Notes: a model not told the origin generated them from the sequence alone. A stretch of 64,000 bases of DNA from Clostridiales bacterium (GCA_012839295.1 DUNO01000009.1:1-64000), one strand, 5' to 3'; shown: positions 1-8,643, counted from the stretch's first letter. Made by a program: numbers and translations.

Positions 1-48
1 ATCGCCTTGCCAAGGCGAGGGTCGCGGGTTCGAATCCCGTCTCGCGCT
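1..48 (+). tRNA. tRNA-Gly (GCC), 3' portion, cut by the window edge
   Basis: The sequence matches the anticodon arm, variable loop, T arm (GGTTCGAATCC) and 3' acceptor strand of the complete tRNA-Gly at the other end of the region. It differs only in the acceptor (CTCGCGC here, CTCGTGC there). The anticodon GCC lies in CTTGCCAAG. The 5' half lies outside the window. A hairpin with a T-run follows at 62-97 and probably ends the transcript. The 3' end serves as an attachment site for an integrated element, because a direct copy of it recurs at 2417. Confidence 0.85.
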
Positions 49-61
49 TAATGAAATGACT

Positions 62-100
62 GGGAAGTCTTGAATTTTCAAGACTTCCTGGTTTTTTATA
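62..100 (+). terminator. Terminator after left tRNA-Gly
   Basis: GGAAGTCTTG and CAAGACTTCC form a stem of about 10 bp, followed by TGGTTTTTT. The same hairpin, slightly diverged, follows the tRNA 3' copy at 2446 and the right-hand tRNA-Gly at 33505-33541, so it is part of the duplicated attachment block. Confidence 0.7.
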
Positions 101-131
101 TGTCTATCGCCTGTAGACACTTGTAGACAGC

Positions 132-161
132 TTACAAAGCCTTTGTTATGAGGTCATAGGT
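132..161 (-). pseudogene. Last codons of a tyrosine integrase
   Basis: Read on minus, this ends TYDLITKAL-stop, identical to the C-terminal codons of the integrase remnant at 33230-33468. Only about ten codons survive. The fragment faces the tRNA-Gly and is separated from it by TGTAGACA-like repeats (101-131), the normal layout for an integrase at its attachment site. It shows that an element once sat in this tRNA. Confidence 0.55.
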
Positions 162-341
162 TGTCATTTGCTGTATATATGGCAACATACATTTCCGAGA
201 TGCTTTCTGAGTTTCTGGGTGTCTTCTTTTTTGTCAAAGTGAAAGATATCAAAGTTTTTGAATTTTATATGTGGCATGGCTTCCCTATAACATCTCCTTT
301 ATAACAAATCGATTTTTACAAATCACTTCTTTTACATAACA

Positions 342-1271
342 TTAATTCTTGATACAATTCATGACTACACTAACCATCATCTCCTTTTCATCCGGTCTGG
401 ATTCCGCAATCAGGATTGTAAGAGCTACCAATGTATAATCATCAATTGATTTCTCGCCATTAATGAAAAGCGCATTATTTCTTTCGAGAAAATGCAGAAA
501 CATTGTGGCAGCAATTCTTTTATTTCCATCAATAAAGCTATGATTTTTAGTTACAAAATACAACAAGTTGGCTGCTTTTTCTTCTAACGACGGATACAAG
601 TCTTCACCGTTAAAGCTTTGGTAGATGGCACCTATACTTCCTCTGAAAGAATCATCTTTCTCATTCCCAAACAAATCACTATTCTCGCCATATTTCATAG
701 TACTAATTACTTTGATACACTCTTCATAAGTTAGAATATAAACAGCTTCGTTGCCCTTTGGTCGTGTCATATTCTGGTGGTCATATGCATCCAACAGATC
801 AAGTGCTTGGCTATATTTTTCTATTACAGACAACACTTGCTTCGTATCAAGGTTATTTTCCACTCTTTTCATTACTCGTATTACCTCATTTAATTGGTTG
901 ATACGAGTATGATTAACTGCATACCCTTTGATTATGTAATTTTTCAAAATCGAATTTGCCCATTTGCGAAATGCAATACCTCTTTTTGATTTTACGCGAT
1001 ACCCTACCGAAATAATCACATCCAGATTATAATACATAGGAGGTCGTGATGCTGTATTTGTACTTCTGTCGAAGATTTCGACAGAAGTATTTTTATCAAT
1101 CTCACCTTCTTTGAATATATTTCCGATGTGATACGCAATGGAAGAGCGTGCTGTATCAAATAGTTCAGACATTTGTTCCTGCGTTAGCCATACAGTATCC
1201 TGCTCCGGAGTAACTGGAACATGCAATTCTAAATTTTCATCTTTAAATAGTACAATTTCATTTTTATCCAT
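342..1271 (-). CDS. RhuM family protein with C-terminal Fic/Doc domain
   Basis: This 309-residue protein has an N-terminal RhuM-like region (about residues 1-140, with WLTQEQMSELF and NLDVIISVGYRVKSKRG) and a C-terminal Fic/Doc region. The Fic motif HSFIDGNKR is near residue 244. Fic/Doc enzymes transfer AMP or phosphate groups to target proteins. The final arginine of the long Fic motif is not obvious, so the chemistry is uncertain. I chose the third ATG because an AGGAAA site lies at the right distance; the first ATG has none. It stands alone, with no antitoxin gene visible, inside the tRNA-Gly scar between attachment copies at 48 and 2417. That suggests cargo of a decayed mobile element. 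RhuM-Fic proteins are common in such islands, but their targets are not known. Confidence 0.8.
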   Translation of the reverse strand: MDKNEIVLFKDENLELHVPVTPEQDTVWLTQEQMSELFDTARSSIAYHIGNIFKEGEIDKNTSVEIFDRSTNTASRPPMYYNLDVIISVGYRVKSKRGIAFRKWANSILKNYIIKGYAVNHTRINQLNEVIRVMKRVENNLDTKQVLSVIEKYSQALDLLDAYDHQNMTRPKGNEAVYILTYEECIKVISTMKYGENSDLFGNEKDDSFRGSIGAIYQSFNGEDLYPSLEEKAANLLYFVTKNHSFIDGNKRIAATMFLHFLERNNALFINGEKSIDDYTLVALTILIAESRPDEKEMMVSVVMNCIKN

Positions 1272-1387
1272 TCTCATTTTCCTATTCAATATATTAGAGT
1301 AAATGCTTATAAGTTCCGAATTATTACTTCACTATTGCTTACGAAGTCGAACCAACCTAACTTCAGATAATGCTTATTATGTGTAAA

Positions 1388-2179
1388 CTAATCTTTGAGC
1401 ATATTTTCAAGTTCAAGGATATTTACACCAACATCGCTTTGTTTATGCGCATCAGAAGCTGTCGCAATTTTCACATTATTTTTTTGAAAAACAGATAGCA
1501 ATTTTGAATTCAGACCCAACTCCAAATCCGGGCAATAATTTAACCATAGACCACCACTATTTTCAGCATACATACCATGTTTACATAAAAGAACAGATAA
1601 TTCATTATAATAATCTGTTAAGTCAATATCGGGTATGTAACCAAAGCACTTGATTGAATCAGGATGCGCAAGACCAGTGAAAAGACCGCTTTCGCATAAT
1701 TGGAACATTATGTTATAGTACCTTTTATAAACCTCATTTACGTTCATACTTTTCCAAAGCCCTTTCTGTCCTGTATGGTCAAATCCCCAACCATCAATCC
1801 AATGTACAGAGCCTGTAAGAAAATCAAACTCATATTCGTCAAGAATGCTTGCTAGTACGTCAGCAGTTTCAGGAATATAACAAACTTCAAGACCAAATTT
1901 AACTTTTACAGGGTATGGAGTATCCTTTACTGTTTCTATAAAATTAATATACTCTTTTATCGAACTGTTCATTTTTTTACATATCCAGTTACGCTGATAA
2001 TCGTTGTATGTCTTTATTGGTTCGTATACTTTCTCAAACTCAATGAATTGGTGGGTATGTTCAAGCAAGTATATTTCATCAAGCCCTGTATTTTGAGCAG
2101 CTTTGATAAAACCCTCAAAAAAATCAATATTATAGCCTCCACCATTTCCATGTAAAAAATGTACATGAACATCTCGCAT
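1388..2179 (-). CDS. PHP-domain phosphoesterase, histidinol-phosphatase-like
   Basis: This 263-residue protein begins MRDVHVHFLHGNGG. HVH is the first metal motif of the PHP superfamily. LLEHTHQF, FGLEVCYI, TGSVHWID, GLAHPD and TASDAH follow in the expected order, so all metal ligands appear present. Family members hydrolyse phosphate esters, and HisK types act on histidinol phosphate. No histidine biosynthesis genes are nearby, so the substrate is open. I preferred the internal ATG at 2179, behind a GGGGGTG site, over the ATG at 2215, which would add twelve residues before the metal motif. The gene sits inside the left tRNA-Gly scar with the Fic gene, which suggests acquired cargo. Confidence 0.8.
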   Translation of the reverse strand: MRDVHVHFLHGNGGGYNIDFFEGFIKAAQNTGLDEIYLLEHTHQFIEFEKVYEPIKTYNDYQRNWICKKMNSSIKEYINFIETVKDTPYPVKVKFGLEVCYIPETADVLASILDEYEFDFLTGSVHWIDGWGFDHTGQKGLWKSMNVNEVYKRYYNIMFQLCESGLFTGLAHPDSIKCFGYIPDIDLTDYYNELSVLLCKHGMYAENSGGLWLNYCPDLELGLNSKLLSVFQKNNVKIATASDAHKQSDVGVNILELENMLKD

Positions 2180-2416
2180 TATCCTACACCCCCGCATTAT
2201 ATAAATAATTTTCAATTCACAGTTGCTAACATTAGTGTACTATCGCTTGATTAAACAAAATATTCTCTATCCTTTGATAGCATATCACTTACATATAATA
2301 ACATCAATATTTACAAACAGGATTTTTCCAATAAAACAGTTGTAGACAGGCTGTAGACACTTGATAGACAGTGTGCTTTTCTCCTTTATTTTATAGGGTT
2401 CACGGATGGCGGTAAT

Positions 2417-2487
2417 GTTCGAATCCCGTCTCGCGCTTAATGAAATAGTTGGGAAGTCTTGATTTTTCAAGGCTTCCCAATTGTTTT
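2417..2487 (+). repeat. Direct copy of tRNA-Gly 3' end and terminator (att scar)
   Basis: About 70 bases repeat, in the same orientation, the 3' end of the left tRNA-Gly from the T loop (GTTCGAATCCCGTCTCGCGC) through the terminator hairpin. This is the expected distal attachment site of an element integrated at 1-48. Just upstream (2340-2372) are TGTAGACA-like direct repeats, likely integrase arm sites. No 5' half of the tRNA is present, so it is not a functional tRNA. Confidence 0.75.
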
Positions 2488-2544
2488 TTATATAAAATAT
2501 TATGGATAGCTATATTGTTGATTATAGGAACTGTAAGGCTGGAT

Positions 2545-2883
2545 TTAGTGATTGCGGATTACTGTAATGGAAAGGATGTCATCTTCATATTCCACAGTGG
2601 CAGAATCCACCAGGGTTCCCAGTAGGATTAGTTCCGGATATTTGCTGTTGCCGGCCAGATTCCAATAGTACTCATCGTAATCGTCTTGCCGTGAGACGTT
2701 CACAAGCTCGGCAAATCGGTCTAATTTTTTTTGGTCCGGGTTTTTATATTCTCCTTGCACCGTAATTGTAGTGTGTGTATCTTCCATGTCTATATGAATT
2801 CTTGGATGAAGTATGTCTAATATGAAGAAAAAGCATACTAACTCATTCATTATTTTAAGGACTTTATCTTTTTCGCCCCTCAT
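2545..2883 (-). CDS. Conserved small hypothetical protein downstream of DUF1576
   Basis: I do not recognise this 112-residue protein. The start at 2883 is set by an AGGAGG site six bases upstream (AGGAGGAAT-ATG); the longer reading from 2919 lacks a site. The sequence is soluble, with a helical N-terminus (KVLKIMNELVCFFFILDIL) followed by alternating strands and acidic patches. No signal peptide or metal motif is seen. It lies 70 bases downstream of the DUF1576 membrane protein on the same strand, so the two are probably co-transcribed and may work together. Confidence 0.65.
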   Translation of the reverse strand: MRGEKDKVLKIMNELVCFFFILDILHPRIHIDMEDTHTTITVQGEYKNPDQKKLDRFAELVNVSRQDDYDEYYWNLAGNSKYPELILLGTLVDSATVEYEDDILSITVIRNH

Positions 2884-2953
2884 ATTCCTCCTACCTCTTT
2901 CTGTTTTTATTTTTATCATTTTGTTTATTTTAATTTTTTTGTGATTTGCCCCT

Positions 2954-4231
2954 TTATTTTTCTTTTTTAAATGCTTCTATCAGAGGAACTAAGGTCGCGG
3001 CTACAAACCCACCAGAAAATCCGTTATTATATAGATTCATACCTCCGTGTAGGGGGCCTAGGTTGACTACAAATATTAGATGCAGAAATCCAGCTGTTAT
3101 TCCTGCCAGCCAGCCGAATCTGCCTGCAATGGGAGCCAGGGTGGTGCTAAATAATGTGGTTACGAGTACACTTGTTGTATTTACTTCTAAGCCTTGGAAT
3201 AGGGCGCCTATGAGTACACCAACTACGACAGGGGCTATATTCTTGGGATGCTTACCAAATGCACCAAATCCCACAACGGTCAGGATCCCGCCGATAACTG
3301 GGCCATTGAGCTGACCGCCGACCAGAAGGATAAAAAGGGTTAGTAATAGGCCTAGGGTGCCCATGTTTAGCATAGCTATCGGAAAGCCATCCATAATCAC
3401 AAAGTCTTCTACCAGCCGCCCGGAATGCCTGAAAAGGCGGATGAAGTTACGAAAGCTTTTGTTGTTTAATAGGAAGCCTATGAGTATCATAGAAGTAAAG
3501 ATAAGAAGAAAGATTATTCCCATTCCTTTATTATTTCCCGAGGATAAAAAACTTACAAGTGGATGCTTCTCTCCAAAGGCATGTATGAAAGACATGGCAA
3601 ATGTTCCTATCATACCACAGGTAAATCCGACATTATAGAGATTGAAGCCTTGATGGAATTTAACAAAATGTCCAGCTAAAGGCGGAAGGACAATTCCTAC
3701 TATAAGGCCTGCCAGATTTCCTGTTAGGATATGTAGAATACCAGTTTTCTCCGCCCCAAAGGTTAGCTGGCTTACTAGTGGACCTAATGCTGTCCCAAAA
3801 AAAGCGATGAGGATGAATTTGCTGTATTTTTCTTTCACTATCCGGGAATAGATGTACACACCTGCCATAATAGCATAAGAATTATAAATATTCTTTCCGA
3901 AGAACGCGAATCCGCCTACAGTAAAGAGCGCTGCGATTAATGTTCCGTTCATATGTGCTTTGTTTATAAAGGCCAGTGCTATTCCGCTTAACATTAGGAT
4001 ACTGCTGTTAAAAAATGTAGCTCCTATATTGCCTATGTGAAAATAATCAGTAAGTAGGATACTTGGAGATTGGACAATCTGTTTTAGTCCTTCCATAATT
4101 TCTTTTGGAGAGTTCAATAAGAAGGAGATTATCAGGAAGATGACGGCGTAAGATGTAATTATGATATATTTCATGTTTTCACTAGTATCATGTAGGGTAT
4201 CAGTTGGTACTACATGTATGGCTTGCTTCAT
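2954..4231 (-). CDS. DUF1576 family integral membrane protein
   Basis: This 425-residue polytopic protein has about ten to twelve hydrophobic segments. It contains two internally similar halves, seen in the pairs LIAALFTVGGFAFFGKN / GGILTVVGFGAFGKHPKN and HQGFNLYNVGFTCGMIGT / HGGMNLYNNGFSGGFVAA. This duplication is typical of the DUF1576 family, whose function is unknown; transporter-like folding is inferred. The start has an AAGGAGG site seven bases upstream. The conserved small gene at 2545-2883 follows. The glycine-rich GFN/GMNLYNxGF motifs are the best-conserved features and may line a substrate path. Confidence 0.8.
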   Translation of the reverse strand: MKQAIHVVPTDTLHDTSENMKYIIITSYAVIFLIISFLLNSPKEIMEGLKQIVQSPSILLTDYFHIGNIGATFFNSSILMLSGIALAFINKAHMNGTLIAALFTVGGFAFFGKNIYNSYAIMAGVYIYSRIVKEKYSKFILIAFFGTALGPLVSQLTFGAEKTGILHILTGNLAGLIVGIVLPPLAGHFVKFHQGFNLYNVGFTCGMIGTFAMSFIHAFGEKHPLVSFLSSGNNKGMGIIFLLIFTSMILIGFLLNNKSFRNFIRLFRHSGRLVEDFVIMDGFPIAMLNMGTLGLLLTLFILLVGGQLNGPVIGGILTVVGFGAFGKHPKNIAPVVVGVLIGALFQGLEVNTTSVLVTTLFSTTLAPIAGRFGWLAGITAGFLHLIFVVNLGPLHGGMNLYNNGFSGGFVAATLVPLIEAFKKEK

Positions 4232-4527
4232 CCAAAACCTCCTTTTTCTTTCAGCAAGTTTTTTATTAATTGTACTATTCCCTGTTTCTTACTATAAATT
4301 TTATTATATTTTAGAAGAGCAGTCAATAAAAAACGTAGAAAACCGTCTAGGAGGCTTATGGGAATTTGCAATTACCGTGTCAATAGTCGTCTTGCGCCTT
4401 CTCAGAATAAGGGGTTCCAGTGATTTAACCAGCCCCCCTTATTATCTTTCCTGAGAAATTATCAGCTACATTTGCTCAGGCTCATTTTATTTCTTGATTA
4501 TTACCTTCTTGCCTTAATCTTTATTCT

Positions 4528-5913
4528 TTAAACGACCGTTCTAACGATCCAGTCAGGCAGATATTTGCTTGTATTCTTAAGCATGGTATGAAACAGTTCC
4601 CTGGCATCAGCTAATGAAAGTTTGTCTGTTAGCCTGTCTGTGACAAAGGCATTAAATAACAGATCCATGTCTTTATTAAAGAATCCATTAAGAATATTGT
4701 TCTGGTTATAAACAGCGGTAGCCATTATCGAATACACATTTTCGGGAATTTTGCCGGAATGAACAGGAACAACGCTATTGCCTGAGAATATGGCATTTGT
4801 TTCCACAATGGTACCTAATGGAATGTTTTCGATCTGCCCTTGATTGGGAAGGTTCACGTTTGTTACCATATCGGAAAGTCCCAACAATGCACAAATCTGG
4901 TTAACCCCTTCCTCGCCGGTAGGCTTGTATTCAAAATTAATCTCACCTGAAACTATTTTTCTTGATGTTTCCTTTCTTGTCAATAGATCTTCTTTTCGCC
5001 AGCTTACGGGTGTTAAGTTAAACTTCCAGCTATTTGCAACATCTGGGGATTCTAAAAACCAGCTTCCGGGGCAAAATTCAGCAAGATGTCTGTCACCGGC
5101 TGCCGCAATTACTCCAAACTTTTCAAAAAGCTCAAATTTGACCATTTCTGCAGAGGAAAAAAAGTTATTCATCCAGTTTTGGTCAGCTTTGAAGATACCC
5201 TCTTGCTTATGAGCTTTAACAAATTCCTTATACAGAGGAAATAAATCGGTATTCTTATAATAAGCACTGGTCAGCCAGGTGAAGTGATTGATGCCTACAG
5301 GCGTTGTAGCCAGCTCATGCCGGTCAGGCTTTTTTGCTACGCCCATCTCATCTAGCATATGACAAAGAACTTTTTGTGTGCCGAACACTTCATGGCAACA
5401 GCCAAAGGCCTTAATCCGGGGAAATACTTTATATAAGGTTGCAACGCATAAAGCCATTGGGTTTGTATAGTTTATTACCCATGCTTCGGGAGAATATTCC
5501 TTGATTCTTTCCGCTATTTCCACATACATAGGCATAGTTCTTAATGCACGGATAAGTCCGCCTGGACCTGTTGAATCGCCCACTGACTGATAAATTCCAT
5601 ATTTTTCAGGTGCATGCACATCCGATTCCATTTCATCAAATGTACCTGGTAAAATAGAAATAATGACAAAATCTGCACCAAGAAGAGCTTCTTTAATTGT
5701 TAAAACGGCTTTGTACTTAAAATTATCGCCAAATTTATTACCTATGGTTTCATTGTCTTTTGCCGCCTGAAAATCGATATCATAAAGATATACATCCCCT
5801 GAGATTTCCTTTGATTGGGATAAATCACTCATAAGTCCCCATGCCCAGCCTCGTGATCCTCCGCCTATGTATGCAATTTTCAAATCTTCAACTCTGTTTC
5901 CAAAATGTTTCAT
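4528..5913 (-). CDS. lplD: GH4 alpha-galacturonidase, LplD type
   Basis: This 461-residue glycoside hydrolase family 4 enzyme uses NAD and a divalent metal. The GGGSRGWAWGL dinucleotide motif is near residue 15. QSVGDSTGPGG, NYTNPMALC, GCCHEVFGTQ (metal cysteine and histidine) and GINHFTW follow. The wording of these motifs and the overall length match Bacillus subtilis LplD, an alpha-galacturonidase, better than the alpha-glucosidase or 6-phospho-glucosidase branches. It probably frees galacturonate from pectin fragments in the cytoplasm. The start at 5913 has an AGGAGG site; the earlier methionine has none. The divergent AraC gene at 6145 is the likely regulator. No transporter or uronate-pathway gene is in the window. 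Confidence 0.85.
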   Translation of the reverse strand: MKHFGNRVEDLKIAYIGGGSRGWAWGLMSDLSQSKEISGDVYLYDIDFQAAKDNETIGNKFGDNFKYKAVLTIKEALLGADFVIISILPGTFDEMESDVHAPEKYGIYQSVGDSTGPGGLIRALRTMPMYVEIAERIKEYSPEAWVINYTNPMALCVATLYKVFPRIKAFGCCHEVFGTQKVLCHMLDEMGVAKKPDRHELATTPVGINHFTWLTSAYYKNTDLFPLYKEFVKAHKQEGIFKADQNWMNNFFSSAEMVKFELFEKFGVIAAAGDRHLAEFCPGSWFLESPDVANSWKFNLTPVSWRKEDLLTRKETSRKIVSGEINFEYKPTGEEGVNQICALLGLSDMVTNVNLPNQGQIENIPLGTIVETNAIFSGNSVVPVHSGKIPENVYSIMATAVYNQNNILNGFFNKDMDLLFNAFVTDRLTDKLSLADARELFHTMLKNTSKYLPDWIVRTVV

Positions 5914-6087
5914 ATGCCTAGGGCCCTCCTTGCATTTATTTAATAATTTATATCCTGAGGAATAATAGTATAAAATGGATGTTTTGATTTGATGCACATT
6001 TTGCAATCCTCATTTTGCAATTGTTTATTGATTCTATATAATTCTATGACAAATATTAAATATTTTCATGTCATTTTTTATCTTTTT

Positions 6088-6104
6088 AATGAATAATATT
6101 CATT
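6088..6104. promoter_or_regulatory. Palindrome between lplD and its AraC regulator
   Basis: AATGAAT-AAT-ATTCATT is a 7-bp inverted repeat in the AT-rich divergent intergenic region, 41 bases before the AraC start. Its location fits an operator, but the low complexity makes chance occurrence possible. Confidence 0.3.
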
Positions 6105-6144
6105 TTTTGTGCTAGGCATGTTATACTGGCAGAGGGGTGTTTTT

Positions 6145-7038
6145 ATGACATTTGAACATAAAATTACAGGTAATTTTGAAGTAAGCATGATCAAGCAGAC
6201 AAAATGGACTGAGATGGTGGACCCGCATTTTCATGACTGCTATGAGCTTTATTATCTGATGCAGGGAGAAGTTTTTTATTTTATTGAGAACGGTGTATTT
6301 TCTGTTAAAAAGGGAGATATGGTTTTAATTCCTTGCCATATCATACATAAAACCCGTTCCCATAATAAACCCGGTTATAAAAGAGTTCTTATATCCTTTA
6401 ATGAAAAGTTTGTCGGGGATATGGTTAAGGATGATTCTGACCTTTTGAATTGCTTTCATCAAAAGGTTATCAGCCTGACGAAGAAAGAACAGCAGATTTG
6501 CGAAAGCTTGTTAAATCAGCTCTTAGATGAATACAGCGGAATATACAAGCCGAACAAGGCCCTGACCAAATGTCTTCTAGGGCAGCTCCTAATACTGCTT
6601 TCAAGGCATGTGCAAAGTGATGAGGCTGAGAAAAATATGCAGACCACAAATATAGCCTCACAAAAGATAATTGAGATTGTCGAATATATTAACAGAGAAT
6701 ACAGTAATGAAATCACTCTTGAAATATTATCGGAAACTTTTTATATGAGTCCTGCCCATTTGAGTAAGCTGTTTAAAAAATCAACAGGCTTTCATTACAG
6801 CGAATACTTAATCAATGTACGCTTAAGGCAAGCGGTGCGCATGTTACAGAATACAGATAGGAATATTACCGAGATTGCTTTTGAAACAGGTTTTAATTCA
6901 AGTAACCATTTCTGCAAAAGCTTTAAATCAGTTATGGGAGTTTCACCACTTAAATATAGAAAAATGTCATCAGCATTTATTCCAGACATTTTTAATTCCA
7001 AAACCACGCCTATACAAAATACCCATAATATCCTATAA
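6145..7038 (+). CDS. AraC family regulator with cupin sensor, divergent from lplD
   Basis: This 297-residue protein has an N-terminal cupin-like sugar-sensing domain (DPHFHDCYELYYLMQGE, near residues 27-45) and a C-terminal double helix-turn-helix (about residues 190-285; SPAHLSKLFKKSTG and ETGFNSSNHFCKSFKSVMG). AraC proteins of this layout activate sugar-use genes when ligand binds. The ATG at 6145 follows a GAGGGGTG site, so the upstream ATG at 6109 is less likely. It is transcribed away from the alpha-galacturonidase gene and likely controls it in response to a pectin-derived sugar. Confidence 0.85.
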   Translation: MTFEHKITGNFEVSMIKQTKWTEMVDPHFHDCYELYYLMQGEVFYFIENGVFSVKKGDMVLIPCHIIHKTRSHNKPGYKRVLISFNEKFVGDMVKDDSDLLNCFHQKVISLTKKEQQICESLLNQLLDEYSGIYKPNKALTKCLLGQLLILLSRHVQSDEAEKNMQTTNIASQKIIEIVEYINREYSNEITLEILSETFYMSPAHLSKLFKKSTGFHYSEYLINVRLRQAVRMLQNTDRNITEIAFETGFNSSNHFCKSFKSVMGVSPLKYRKMSSAFIPDIFNSKTTPIQNTHNIL

Positions 7039-7063
7039 TTAAAATGACACTAAAAAATAAACA

Positions 7064-7097
7064 GATTACAGGAAGTAAAAATCAACTTCCTGTAATC
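7064..7097 (+). repeat. Inverted repeat after the AraC gene
   Basis: GATTACAGGAAGT and ACTTCCTGTAATC form a perfect 13-bp stem with an 8-base loop, 25 bases past the AraC stop. There is no following T-run, so it is either a factor-assisted terminator or a processing hairpin. Confidence 0.4.
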
Positions 7098-7180
7098 GGG
7101 ATGCACGGCGCAAATGCAGCGCCTTTTATGAGAAGTTAAAAGGCAACTTCCCATAACTTATATTATCGTGAGGTGACAGT

Positions 7181-8107
7181 ATGAAGTATGGAATAATTAA
7201 GGATCAGTTTGGCAATCCACACAAGTTTGCAAAGGTTATCCTGGGAGCTTTTCCTTTCGGAAGCATTATATCCGAGGAGCTTTCCTTCCAGGCCATGGAT
7301 TATTACCGCGGCCAGGGTGGGAATGTGATTGATACCGCCAGGGTTTACTGCGATTTTATTGAAAATGGTTCCGGAGCCAGTGAGAAGACCGTTGGAAAAT
7401 GGATTAAGGAGAGGAACTGCAGGAATGAGTTCTATATCATATCCAAGGGCTCCCATCCGGCCATATCAAATATGCAAAAATCCAGGCTGTCCCCGGAAGA
7501 GATCAGTTATGATCTGGGAGAAAGCCTGAAGGCTCTGGAGATGGACTGCATCGACCTATATTTTCTTCACCGTGATGACGAGAAGATCCCGGTAAAAAAT
7601 ATTATGGACAGTCTCCACGGGCATGTTGCGGCGGGGCGGATCAAAATGCTGGGTGCTTCCAACTGGAGGATCGAGAGAATCCTGGAAGCAAATGAATATG
7701 CCATCGCTAACGGCAAGACACCCTTTGTTGTTTCCGAGATCCAATGGAGCTATGCATACTGCTCAAAGGAAATCTTCGGTGACAGTACGGTTGTATGCAT
7801 GGACGGACAGCAGCATCAGCAATACCTTAAAGCCGGTATACCGGTGTTAGCCTTTACCTCCCAGGCTGGAGGGCTGTTTTCAGCAGGATATCAGCAGGAT
7901 TTATCGGATATTGCCCCAAAGCATAAAAAATATCATTGTGAAGAAAATGTAAAACGCTATCAGAAATTATTGGAGACCTGTGCAGCAAAGGGCATTACCC
8001 CCACCCGGGCATGCCTGGAATACATCATTGATAACGAAGTAAATGGCTTTGCCATAGTGGGCTGTACCAAATTAGAACAGCTCCAGGATAGTCTTAAAGG
8101 TATCTGA
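7181..8107 (+). CDS. Aldo/keto reductase
   Basis: This 308-residue NADPH-dependent oxidoreductase has a TIM-barrel fold. The tetrad positions can be seen: Asp and Tyr in DTARVYCDF, Lys in IISKGSH and His in YFLHRDD. VSEIQWSYAY and a C-terminal cofactor region (FAIVGCTKLEQLQ) follow. The start is supported by GAGGTGACAG. It lies 142 bases after the AraC regulator in the same direction and could belong to sugar-acid metabolism, but the substrate cannot be read from sequence. Confidence 0.85.
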   Translation: MKYGIIKDQFGNPHKFAKVILGAFPFGSIISEELSFQAMDYYRGQGGNVIDTARVYCDFIENGSGASEKTVGKWIKERNCRNEFYIISKGSHPAISNMQKSRLSPEEISYDLGESLKALEMDCIDLYFLHRDDEKIPVKNIMDSLHGHVAAGRIKMLGASNWRIERILEANEYAIANGKTPFVVSEIQWSYAYCSKEIFGDSTVVCMDGQQHQQYLKAGIPVLAFTSQAGGLFSAGYQQDLSDIAPKHKKYHCEENVKRYQKLLETCAAKGITPTRACLEYIIDNEVNGFAIVGCTKLEQLQDSLKGI

Positions 8108-8175
8108 TAATATTCTTTGGGAGAAGGAATAGAAGAATGTTTTGCTTTTGAATCTATAAATTACTCCGGAATAAT

Positions 8176-8215
8176 AACAAAAAAGGCACGGATAAATTAC
8201 TCTATCCGTGCCTAA
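8176..8215 (-). terminator. Terminator of the cold-shock gene
   Basis: On minus, GGCACGGATA pairs with TATCCGTGCC (10 bp) and is followed by a T-run (CCTTTTTTG). It lies 23 bases after the cold-shock stop codon. Confidence 0.85.
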
Positions 8216-8234
8216 TCCTATGCGCTAATTGATA

Positions 8235-8438
8235 TTAAGCTAACATAACGTTGACAGCCTGTAAGCCGCGTGCGCCCTTAGTAATATCAAAAGTTACATT
8301 TTGGTTTTCATCTAAAGACTTAAAGCCTTCTGAAGCGATTCCTGAAAAATGTACGAATACATCCTCACCGCTCTCGTCATTTGTGATAAAACCAAACCCC
8401 TTTTGTGCGTTAAACCATTTTACTGTACCTTTGTTCAT
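8235..8438 (-). CDS. Cold-shock protein, CspA/CspB family
   Basis: This 67-residue single OB-fold protein has both RNA-binding motifs intact: KGFGFI (RNP1) and DVFVHF (RNP2). The start [10 protein letters not shown] and length are typical. It binds single-stranded RNA and DNA and melts RNA structure. The ribosome site is AGGTATC, close to the start. The gene is monocistronic, with its own terminator. A long hairpin lies 57-107 bases upstream of the start and may govern translation or stability. Confidence 0.95.
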   Translation of the reverse strand: MNKGTVKWFNAQKGFGFITNDESGEDVFVHFSGIASEGFKSLDENQNVTFDITKGARGLQAVNVMLA

Positions 8439-8494
8439 GAAAGATACCTCCTATAATATAATATTTTTGAATATTTTGGGTGAAAATAAAAAAT

Positions 8495-8545
8495 CACATA
8501 TTTTTGTTAACCATTAAACTTCTTAATGATTAACAAAAATATGTG
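8495..8545 (-). promoter_or_regulatory. 23-bp hairpin in the cold-shock gene leader
   Basis: CACATATTTTTGTTAACCATTAA (8495-8517) pairs with 8523-8545 across a 5-base loop, with one G-T-type mismatch. It precedes the cold-shock start and is very AT-rich. It could be a temperature-sensitive leader structure or a double-stranded operator. No T-run follows, so it is unlikely to be a terminator for the upstream gene, which has its own at 8644. Confidence 0.5.
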
Positions 8546-8643
8546 AATCAAAATTTACATCTAAAATAACTTCTTAACTATAACATGAATGTCAATGGCT
8601 GTCAACAACTATTTTACGTTTATTATGTGATAGTTTTCTAACT

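Noticed and set aside
2285-2470. 61-codon minus-strand frame
   Set aside because: It reads through the tRNA-Gly scar and terminator hairpin, so it is translated repeat DNA.
2946-3638. Plus-strand frames opposite DUF1576
   Set aside because: They are shadows of a clearly coding membrane protein on minus; they have no ribosome site and proline-rich nonsense composition.
4405-4444. Hairpin AATAAGGGG / CCCCCTTATT after lplD
   Set aside because: The stem is real but no T-run follows on either strand and the loop is long. I could not support it as a terminator.
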